A stretch of 38,686 nucleotides of DNA, from assembly GCA_019313825.1 (NCBI GenBank), contig JAFDAM010000013.1:1-38686 (forward strand), given 5' to 3'. Below, one piece after another: positions 32,579 to 38,686 of the stretch; position 1 is the stretch's first letter; each line of letters opens with the position of its first letter. The stretch is from Deltaproteobacteria bacterium. GTDB lineage: Bacteria > Desulfobacterota > DSM-4660 > Desulfatiglandales > HGW-15. The translations under genes were made by a program, and so were the position numbers. Below the pieces are notes generated by a model, which worked only from the letters and a program-made list of their open reading frames with translations, had not been told where the DNA came from and did no database searches.

Positions 32579-32699
32579 CAGTAATGTCTGGTTAGGATTT
32601 TGCAATGCCGTCATATGGAAGTTGATGGCCCGTAGGGGTCTCTTTAGAATACAAATGTCATTAATGCAAAATCCTAACCAGACATTACTGATCCAGAGT
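32570..32699. mobile_element. 112-bp MITE-like element with 26-bp perfect terminal inverted repeats and 9-bp target duplication
   Basis: The inverted repeats are 32579-32604 (beginning CAGTAATGTCTGGTTAGGAT) and 32665-32690, exact reverse complements over 26 bases. They are bounded on both sides by ATCCAGAGT (32570-32578 and 32691-32699), a 9-bp direct repeat of the kind left by transposition. Sixty bases between the arms code for nothing. This is a non-autonomous insertion that would need a transposase supplied elsewhere; the 9-bp duplication fits IS4- or ISAs1-like families, but that is only a guess. It lies upstream of the SDR gene and would form a long hairpin in any transcript crossing it. 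Confidence 0.88.
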
Positions 32700-32761
32700 G
32701 GTGTTTAAAGAGGATATAAGATAATAACAATCTTAATGTCAGTGATACGGAGGGGTTAATC

Positions 32762-33253
32762 ATGCAGTTACGTAAAAACACCGCATTCATAACCGGCGGA
32801 GGTTCAGGAATAGGTCTCGCACTCGCAAAGGAAATCGATATCAATTTCAGGGCGAATGTCCGTTTGACAAAACTTTTTTTGCCAATTCTGATGGAGGCAC
32901 ATGAAGCGGCGATCATAAATGTATCTTCCTTCTTGGGTATTGTACCGAAAAAAGATTCACCAGGCTATTGCGCTTCAAAGGCTGCCATACATGCCTTTTC
33001 CAAGGCCTTGCGATACCGGCTGGAGGATTCCCCTGTTAAGGTCTTTGAGATTATTCCTCCAATTGTGGATACCCCAATGACAAAAAGGCTGGGCCCCTCT
33101 GTCCCCAAGATGTCTCCTGAATCATTGGCAAAGGAAGTGTTTCTCGGTTTGAAGAAGGATAAATATGAGATACATCCGGGGAAGACAAAGAATGCGCTTC
33201 TGATCAACAGGTTTTTCCCGGCATATACGGAAAGGATGGCGAAAAAGAGATAG
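32762..33253 (+). pseudogene. Short-chain dehydrogenase (DltE-like SDR) with internal in-frame deletion
   Basis: 163 residues where SDR proteins have about 250. The start, behind ACGGAGGGG, gives TAFITGGGSGIGLALAKE, the NAD(P)-binding motif. It then jumps directly to IDINFRANVRLTKLFLPILM, so some 70 residues including the acidic cofactor-selecting position and the NNAG motif are missing. The rest is complete: INVSSFLG (catalytic Ser), GYCASKAAIHAFSKALRY (Tyr-x3-Lys) and EIIPPIVDTPMTKR, closest in style to DltE-like oxidoreductases. The frame is kept, so a shortened protein could be made, but the fold would be broken. The MITE in its promoter region suggests that expression is not maintained either. 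Confidence 0.75.
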
Positions 33254-33360
33254 TTGGTGTCGGAACCGGATAAAAGATCTGCGGTTAATCTGATTTTTTC
33301 AATACTACATACTTAATTGGAATGTAATATCACGAATTGCTGATAGAAGAGATAAAAACG

Positions 33361-34965
33361 ATGAAAACACAGTTTGTTTCACACCGTCCACTGGTTATGG
33401 GCAATGACTGGATGATTGTTGCAGGGCACCCACTCGCCTCACAGGCCGGAGCGGCCATCCTCCAGGAGGGAGGCACTGCGGTTGACGCGGCTATTGCTGC
33501 GAATGCCGTCCTGGGGGTGGTCAGACCCCACATGAATGGGCTCGGCGGAGATCTCTTTGCTTTAGTTTACATGGCACAAACCGGGCAGTTAAAGGCACTT
33601 AACGCCAGCGGTCGTTCACCATACAGGGCAAGTTGCGAGACATACACTGAGATGGGCCTTGATCGTATCCCGCCCAAGGGTGTATTGTCCGCAACCGTGC
33701 CAGGTGTAGTCGACGGGTGGGCCGAACTGATCAGAAAATACGGCTGTATGGACCTCGACCGACTCTTGAGGCGTGCGATCGACCTGGCTGAAATCGGCTT
33801 TCCTGTCTACAGGGAGCTGACCTGGTTCATTGAAAAGTGGGCGGAAACGCTTAAGAGATCAGCGGCCGCGGAGAAGGTCTTTTTTAGCCGTGGCCGTGCA
33901 CCGGTGCCCGGCGAGCGTCTTGTGCAGTCTGATCTGGCAAAATCCTTGAAAAAAATTGCTGAGACAGGGAGAGATGTGTTTTATCGTGGTGAACTCGGCG
34001 AGACTCTAATTGATTTTTCAAATGAATCAGGAGGCCTATTCTCAATTGAAGACATGGCCGATCATAGATCGACCTGGCATGATCCTATCCAGACTGATTA
34101 TCGAGGTTATACCCTGTGCACGCATCCGCCCAACAGTCAGGGAATCGCTTGGCCCATGATTGCCAACATTGTTGAAAACTGTGACCTGGCAGGAGCCGGT
34201 CATAACACGGCTGATTATGTCCATCAAATTGTCGAGGCAACAAAACTGGCCTTTGCTGACCGAGATCGATATGTATGCGATCCGGAATTTCACCATGTCC
34301 CGGTCGAAAGGATGCTTGAAAAGGATTATGCAAGAAAGCAATTCATCAGGCTCAGCAAAGAGGCGGCAGCGACCCCTATTGAACCGACTGACTTTAGTAG
34401 CTCAGGTGAGGACACCGTATACCTGGCTGTAGTCGACCAACACGGCAATGCCGTATCTTTGATCCAGAGCCTTTACGAGCCGTTTGGCAGCGGGACCATG
34501 ATCGACGGCACCGGTATCTTGTTACATAACCGGGGCAGGGATTTTCGTTTGGATACTCGCCACATCAACTGTCTCGAACCACACAAGCGCCCTTATCACA
34601 CCCTTACCCCGGCCATGATCCTCAAGGGCGAACATCCTTTTGCCGTGCTTGGTTCACCGGGCGCCGACGGCCAGACTCAGACACTCATGCAAGTAACATG
34701 CAACTTAATAGAGTTCGGCGCTGACCCGCAGGAGGCCGTTGAAGCAGCCAGGTGGCGATACAATCCGGACAACAGCATTTCAATAGAGGACCGGTTTCCA
34801 GGGGAGACGATCAACGGTCTCAAGGCAAAGGGGCACCAGCTTAACATCAGATCTGACTGGGACGCTGTCTGCGGTGGCGCGCAGGTCATTCTAATCGATC
34901 GGGAGAATCATGCGCTTTTTGCCGGGGCAGACCCGCGCCGGCAGGGATATGCAATCGGACACTAG
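33361..34965 (+). CDS. Gamma-glutamyltransferase family protein (Ntn hydrolase)
   Basis: 534 residues. The start is the ATG at 33361 (MKTQFVSHRP) behind AGAAGAGA. The family fold is clear: VAGHPLASQAGAAILQEGGTAVDAAIAAN (~24-52), GLGGDLFALVY, ATVPGVVDGW (~118), PPNSQGIAW (~255), EATKLAFADRD (~290), then GEDTVYLAVVDQHGNAVSL, where Thr352 is the likely new N-terminus and nucleophile after self-cleavage, and GSPGADGQTQTLMQV (~438). There is no signal peptide, so it resembles cytoplasmic YwrD-like members. It could cut gamma-glutamyl amides, such as glutathione or conjugates. It is upstream of the glycine-responsive genes, but separated by 427 bases and a promoter. Confidence 0.9.
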   Translation: MKTQFVSHRPLVMGNDWMIVAGHPLASQAGAAILQEGGTAVDAAIAANAVLGVVRPHMNGLGGDLFALVYMAQTGQLKALNASGRSPYRASCETYTEMGLDRIPPKGVLSATVPGVVDGWAELIRKYGCMDLDRLLRRAIDLAEIGFPVYRELTWFIEKWAETLKRSAAAEKVFFSRGRAPVPGERLVQSDLAKSLKKIAETGRDVFYRGELGETLIDFSNESGGLFSIEDMADHRSTWHDPIQTDYRGYTLCTHPPNSQGIAWPMIANIVENCDLAGAGHNTADYVHQIVEATKLAFADRDRYVCDPEFHHVPVERMLEKDYARKQFIRLSKEAAATPIEPTDFSSSGEDTVYLAVVDQHGNAVSLIQSLYEPFGSGTMIDGTGILLHNRGRDFRLDTRHINCLEPHKRPYHTLTPAMILKGEHPFAVLGSPGADGQTQTLMQVTCNLIEFGADPQEAVEAARWRYNPDNSISIEDRFPGETINGLKAKGHQLNIRSDWDAVCGGAQVILIDRENHALFAGADPRRQGYAIGH

Positions 34966-35094
34966 TTTTATTACCATTTCTCTTGACACGTAAAACTTTT
35001 CCCTCATAACCCATAAACATTCACATTGCACGGGGGGCAGTAGAAAAGTGAAAGCGTTTCAAGGTCCGGGAGTGATTTGCCATCGTTTTTTCCC

Positions 35095-35122
35095 TTGACG
35101 CATATTCATTTCTCTGTAATAA
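35095..35122 (+). promoter_or_regulatory. Sigma-70-type promoter of the glycine riboswitch operon
   Basis: TTGACG (35095-35100) and TAATAA (35117-35122) with a 16-base spacer. Transcription would start near 35130, immediately before the first aptamer, which is what a riboswitch leader needs. The preceding stretch from 34966 holds no gene. Confidence 0.6.
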
Positions 35123-35130
35123 TACGAAAC

Positions 35131-35346
35131 AATGGATTTTGGGAGAGACCCCGCTGGTTAGATTTTTACACCACCATGCGAGGCGCCGAAGGTGCAACCC
35201 CGATAGTTCGGGGGAAACTCTCAGGCAAAAGGACTGCGATCCATTTTATCCTCTGGAGAGAGCTTTATAAAAGGCCACCGAAGGGGAAAGCCCAAGGCCG
35301 TCCGTCATGGGTAATCTCTCAGGTAAAAGGACAGGGGAGCTTTCGG
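35131..35346 (+). ncRNA. Tandem glycine riboswitch (two aptamers)
   Basis: Two consecutive glycine aptamers. The first (about 35131-35246) opens GGGAGAGACC, has CGCCGAAGGTGCAA and closes AAACTCTCAGGCAAAAGGACTG, with an ATGGAT/ATCCAT P1 helix around it. The second (about 35248-35346) opens CTGGAGAGAGC, has CACCGAAGGGGAAA and closes AATCTCTCAGGTAAAAGGACAG. These are the conserved core elements of the glycine (gcvT) riboswitch, with a short linker as in cooperative tandem types. The terminator directly follows and shares bases with the second aptamer, so glycine binding should let transcription reach grdE. Confidence 0.94.
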
Positions 35347-35379
35347 GACAACCCGTAAGTTCCCCTGTCCTTTTTTTTT
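35327..35379 (+). terminator. Intrinsic terminator forming the expression platform of the glycine riboswitch
   Basis: AGGACAGGGGA and TCCCCTGTCCT pair, with an inner CGGG/CCCG stem, and nine T residues follow at 35371-35379. The left arm is the closing strand (P1) of the second aptamer, so ligand binding and terminator formation exclude each other. The T-run ends just before the grdE ribosome binding site. Confidence 0.9.
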
Positions 35380-35392
35380 GGGAGGTTTCACA

Positions 35393-36682
35393 ATGACATT
35401 GGAATTAGGACGCATATTGATCGAAGAGGTCAAGTGGGGGCGAAAGACCCTTATAAAAAAGAGGTCCCTGTATATTGATAGAGACGAACTTATTAAGAAG
35501 GCGCAAGGGGGTGATACCCGCATCACCTCTATCACTGCGGAAATTGCAAGGCCTGGTGAAAGCACACGCATAATACCGGTTAAAGACGTGATTGAACCCC
35601 GTGTTAAAGTTGAAGGGCGCGGTGGGATATTCCCGGGTTTTATCTCAGGTGTGGAGACAGTCGGCAGTGGAAGGACCCATGTGCTTCAAGGTTGTTCAGT
35701 GGTGACGGTTGGGCAGGTCGTGGGATTTCAGGAAGGTATGATAGACATGAACGGCCCGGGCGCAGAATACACTTCCTTCTCGAAACTCCTGAATATCGCC
35801 CTGATAATCGATGTCGCAAACAACGTCTCTAAACATGAGCATGAGGAATTGCTTCGTCTTGCCGGTCTGCGTGCCGCCGCGTATCTGGGTGAAGCGGGAC
35901 GCGATGTCAAACCGGGCAGAGTAGACCGGTTTGAATTTAAGAGACCATCTTCGATAAATGAAGGCAGTAAAGATCTTCCCAGGATAGCCTATCTCTATAT
36001 GCTGCTAAGCCAGGGTCTGCTCCATGACAGCTATCTCTACGGGCAAAATGTGAAAAACGTCTTACCCACTCTCCTGCTTCCCACAGAGGTCATGGACGGC
36101 GCCGTTGTAAGCGGCAATTGCGTCTCAGCCTGTGACAAAAACACGACCTACCATCATCAGAACAATCCCATTATTGAGGAACTGTTGATGAGGGACGGGG
36201 TCGATCTCAATTTTGTCGGGATAATCGTATCCAATACAAATATTACGCTAAGGGATAAACAGAGATCTTCGGATTACGCCGTCAAGCTGGTGGAATTGCT
36301 GGGCGCGGATGGTGTGGTCATCTCGAAGGAGGGCTTTGGGAATCCGGACGCGGATGTCATGATGAACTGCGCCAAGATTGAGGAAAAGGGAATTGCCACC
36401 GTCATGGTCACCGATGAATTCGCCGGGATTGACGGAGGTTCGCAATCGCTGGCCGATTCAACCCCCCATGCCAATGCCGTAATCAGCGTGGGAAATGCCA
36501 ATGAATTGATCTCACTTCCACCCATGGATAAGGTCATCGGCGATGAAAGGATAATAGAGAAATTAGCAGGAGGAATGTCCGGCAGCCTAAGCGTAGAAGG
36601 CGGAATCACTGCCGAACTTCAGGTAATTATGGGGGCTACGAATGAGTTGGGATTCGAAACACTGTCCTCGAGGGAGGTGTAG
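35393..36682 (+). CDS. grdE: Glycine reductase component B, alpha/beta subunit proprotein (GrdE)
   Basis: 429 residues, starting at ATG 35393 behind GGGAGG. The GrdE family blocks are present in order, including EIARPGESTRIIPVKDVIEPR, MNGPGAEYTSFS, LPTLLLPTEVMDGAVV and the processing site VSGNCVSACDKNTTY. Family knowledge: the chain is cut between Asn and Cys and the Cys (Cys243 here) becomes a pyruvoyl group that binds the amine substrate as a Schiff base. With GrdB it passes a carboxymethyl group to selenoprotein GrdA. Control by a glycine riboswitch supports glycine rather than sarcosine or betaine as substrate. It ends 8 bases before grdB. GrdA, GrdC and GrdD are not in the window. Confidence 0.92.
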   Translation: MTLELGRILIEEVKWGRKTLIKKRSLYIDRDELIKKAQGGDTRITSITAEIARPGESTRIIPVKDVIEPRVKVEGRGGIFPGFISGVETVGSGRTHVLQGCSVVTVGQVVGFQEGMIDMNGPGAEYTSFSKLLNIALIIDVANNVSKHEHEELLRLAGLRAAAYLGEAGRDVKPGRVDRFEFKRPSSINEGSKDLPRIAYLYMLLSQGLLHDSYLYGQNVKNVLPTLLLPTEVMDGAVVSGNCVSACDKNTTYHHQNNPIIEELLMRDGVDLNFVGIIVSNTNITLRDKQRSSDYAVKLVELLGADGVVISKEGFGNPDADVMMNCAKIEEKGIATVMVTDEFAGIDGGSQSLADSTPHANAVISVGNANELISLPPMDKVIGDERIIEKLAGGMSGSLSVEGGITAELQVIMGATNELGFETLSSREV

Positions 36683-36690
36683 GGTTTGCT

Positions 36691-37998
36691 ATGGAACGAA
36701 AATATCGAGTTGTTCACTATTTGAATCAGTTTTTCGGCCGGATTGGCGGAGAGGATAAGGCCGGCACAGGGCCATTGGGCAGAGAGGGGGCCGTTGGGCC
36801 GGGCCTTCTCTTCCAGGAGTTTTTTGGACATGATGCTGAAGTTGTTGGGACGGTTATATGCGGCGATAACTATTTCAACGAGCACCCGCAGGAGGCAAAG
36901 GACAAATTGCTTGAGTTTATTAAGGGTTACGGGCCGGATATCCTGTTGGCCGGGCCGGCTTTTAACGCGGGAAGGTATGGGATCGCCTGCGGGGCAATCT
37001 GCAGCCACGTATCGGATCAGTTGGGAATCACTTCCGTGACGGGCATGTTCTCTGAAAATGCCGGGGTGGAGTTATACAGGAAGTCCGCCTATATCATTGA
37101 AACAAAGGCCTCGCTTACGGGCATGAAGGACGCGTCCGGGAAGATGGTCACGTTGGCGATGAAACTGGCAAGGGGGGAACGTCTTATCTCTCCCGAGGAA
37201 GAAGGCTATATCCCGAAGGGTGTCCGTATGAACTACTCTGCTGACAAAAAAGGGGCTGCAAGGGCTGTGGATATGCTCCTGAAGAAATTAAAGGGAGAGC
37301 CGTTTACTACCGAGTATTGTATGCCGGTTTTCGATCGTGTAGAGGTCCTGCCTCCCATAGATAATTTAAGTGAGATAACGCTGGCCCTGATTACGAGCGG
37401 AGGAATCGTTCCAAGGGGCAATCCTGATCACATTGAGGCCTCCAGCGCGAAAAGATACGGGAAGTACGATATCCAAGGAGTTGACCAGCTGAGACCGGAT
37501 GAATATGAGACGGCCCACGGCGGTTATGACCCAACCTATGCCAATGAGGACCCGCACCGGGTCCTGCCCCTTGACGTGATAAGGGAGATGGAACAGGAGG
37601 GTGTGATCGACAGGCTCTATCCATATTATTATGCCACGGTGGGGAATGGGACCTCTGTGGCTAATGCAAAGGAGTTTGCCCAAAAGATAGTAAAGGATCT
37701 AATAAGAGATGGTGTCCAAGCCGTTATCATCAGTTCCACATGAGGCTCATGCACTCGTTGCGGGGCAACGATGGCAAAGGAGATAGAGAGGGCCGGTATC
37801 TTAACGGTACATATCTGTACTATTGTCCCAATCTCCAAAACGGTTGGCGCTAACAGGATCATCCCTGCTTCGGCCATTCCCTATCCCCTGGGAGATCCGT
37901 CGAAGTCCAGGGAAGAAGAGAGGGCGTTGCGGCGGAAAATGGTGGAAAAGGCTTTCAATGCAATAAAGACAAAAATTGATGGCCAGAAGGTATTTTAG
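36691..37998 (+). CDS. grdB: Glycine reductase component B, gamma subunit selenoprotein (GrdB), with in-frame UGA as selenocysteine
   Basis: 435 residues if the TGA at 37741-37743 (codon 351) is read as selenocysteine; a conventional reading would stop at 350. After the TGA the same frame continues GSCTRCGATMAKEIERAG to the TAG at 37996-37998, and IISST-U-GSCTRCGATM is the family active-site motif with Sec. The N-terminal part has FFGRIGGEDKA, GPAFNAGRYG and the AYIIETKAS block. Full length matches known GrdB proteins (about 436). The start is an ATG close behind GGAGGTG at the end of grdE. GrdB binds the substrate with the GrdE pyruvoyl subunit and cleaves the C-N bond, with Sec as nucleophile. 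A stem-loop follows the UGA as expected of a bacterial SECIS. Confidence 0.93.
37741..37770 (+). promoter_or_regulatory. Selenocysteine UGA and putative bacterial SECIS stem-loop of grdB
   Basis: The UGA codon at 37741-37743 is followed 12 bases later by CGTTGC-GGG-GCAACG (37756-37770), a perfect 6-bp stem with a GGG loop, possibly closing with longer flanking pairs. Bacterial SECIS elements lie directly 3' of the UGA inside the coding frame, with a G-rich apical loop read by SelB. Position and shape match; exact SelB contacts cannot be checked by eye. Confidence 0.72.
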
Positions 37999-38029
37999 TA
38001 CTCATACTGGTTTGGATCAGCAAAATCCT

Positions 38030-38058
38030 TTGACAAATTGAATCAGGTATTATATAAG
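38030..38058 (+). promoter_or_regulatory. Sigma-70-type promoter upstream of the ATC-hydrolase-family gene
   Basis: TTGACA (38030-38035), a 17-base spacer and TATAAG (38053-38058). Transcription would start near 38065, leaving an unusually long leader of about 265 bases before the ATG at 38332. The leader (part of the 333-base gap after grdB) has no recognised RNA motif. So the last gene has its own promoter besides any read-through from the grd operon. Confidence 0.55.
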
Positions 38059-38331
38059 CCTTCAAAGTTAGAGTGTCAACTATTAATATAGTCATTAATT
38101 CTGCTTTCAGACTTTTATCTGCATATATCAAGCCTTTGATTTATTTGGTTTAGACAAAGGACAATTGTGAAGGGTGTTGATGCTTTGTTCTTTCACTATG
38201 ACTTTCTTTTTATAGTCGCTTATCCAAAATGATTTATTGCTTTAACATTAAGACTATTAAAACGGTTATCATTGTCAGATATTCACCAAATAACTTTACA
38301 CGTAAATCATTTTTAAAAGGAGGAGAATATT

Positions 38332-38686
38332 ATGGTAACACTGGATGAAAAATTGGCGAGTGTGTCGAGGAGAAAGCTTGCAGAATTGGCGATGGATGCC
38401 TCCGCACGTAACGTAGCCGCTTACTCACAGATGCTTTTGGATGAGTTGGGTAAAGAGAGGGCTATGGAGGTAATCTATAAAAAACGATTTGATGATTCCT
38501 TTAAAATAGGGAAAAGGAACGGCGAAAGACTTGGTGAAAAGACAAAGGAACTTGCCACTCTGGCAGAACATGGAAGTAAAAGTTTTAACCAGCCTTTCGT
38601 AACTCCCAATGAAGTCGTTGAGCTGTCTGAAACAAGGTATGTTACAAGGACAAAAGGCTGCCTGATGGGTGAGGCAATTTTGAGAT
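38332..38686 (+). CDS. ATC-hydrolase-family protein, N-terminal part
   Basis: The gene starts at ATG 38332 behind AAGGAGGAG (38317-38325) and runs off the right edge after 118 codons. The helical N-terminal half can be aligned with the protein of 19822-20427: SRRKLAELAMDASARN with SKEALVKSALALRAR, LLDELGKERAMEVI with LISQVGKEKAKELL, and ETRYVTRTKGC with EKKYLFRCTKC. The cysteine-rich C-terminal half lies outside the window, so the family is inferred by this paralogy alone. It follows grdE and grdB on the same strand. Confidence 0.6.
   Translation, partial: MVTLDEKLASVSRRKLAELAMDASARNVAAYSQMLLDELGKERAMEVIYKKRFDDSFKIGKRNGERLGEKTKELATLAEHGSKSFNQPFVTPNEVVELSETRYVTRTKGCLMGEAILR

Noticed and set aside
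36691-37743. GrdB as a 350-residue protein ending at the TGA
   Set aside because: The same frame continues for 84 codons with the conserved active-site motif, and the total equals the normal GrdB length, so the TGA is Sec.
1-38686. tRNA, rRNA or CRISPR features
   Set aside because: Scanned by eye on both strands; no cloverleaf with a GTTCRA loop, rRNA segment or regularly spaced repeats was found.

Overview
The window looks like chromosomal DNA of an anaerobic, probably sulfate-reducing or syntrophic, member of the Desulfobacterota (old Deltaproteobacteria). The reasons are strong AAGGAGG ribosome binding sites, TRAP carriers, several cytoplasmic molybdenum/tungsten oxidoreductases, oxygen-sensitive UbiD-type decarboxylases, low-potential ferredoxin partners and a selenocysteine-containing glycine-reductase-type protein. 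The lineage is inferred from gene content, not proven. No rRNA, tRNA or CRISPR array was seen, and no transcription-factor gene is recognisable in 38 kb.

Minus-strand block, positions 1-32215 (read from right to left). It begins with a DHA2 drug-type exporter (30632-32215), then a DmsB/DmsA-like pair of iron-sulfur and molybdopterin subunits (29763-30305, 27467-29641). A decayed four-helix-bundle gene and an unrecognised gene follow. Next come a GrdE-like protein without its processing cysteine (24519-25799), a creatininase-fold hydrolase, a complete TRAP carrier (dctP, dctQ, dctM), a protein of the 2-aminothiazoline-4-carboxylate (ATC) hydrolase family and a second creatininase-fold hydrolase. 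After these lie molybdopterin enzyme, UbiD, an orphan xanthine-dehydrogenase-type large subunit, UbiD, molybdopterin enzyme, UbiD (6848-18980). The block ends with a second TRAP carrier (2891-6148), a flavoprotein/ferredoxin pair (687-2644), a chimeric pseudogene (321-665) and the start of an OFA-type MFS carrier that runs off the left edge.

Plus-strand block, positions 32762-38686. It holds an SDR gene with an internal deletion, a gamma-glutamyltransferase, and then a tandem glycine riboswitch with terminator controlling grdE and grdB. GrdB reads through an in-frame UGA as selenocysteine. A promoter and the first 118 codons of a second ATC-hydrolase-family gene close the window.

Taken together, the minus block reads as a catabolic island: carriers bring in an organic acid, Mo hydroxylase or hydratase-like enzymes and UbiD (de)carboxylases modify an aromatic or N-heterocyclic ring, creatininase-fold and ATC-type hydrolases could open C-N bonds, and the flavoprotein or Mo/Fe-S pairs move electrons. 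The substrate is not known. The most unusual points are the cysteine-less GrdE paralogue beside an ATC-hydrolase gene, echoed by the canonical grdE-grdB-ATC set on the other strand; the repeated Mo-enzyme/UbiD module; an ungapped three-copy intergenic repeat with an in-phase TGA; and a 112-bp inverted-repeat element inserted into an operator-like palindrome. Several decayed genes (321-665, 27163-27371, 32762-33253, perhaps 26150-26272) show that this region has been rearranged.
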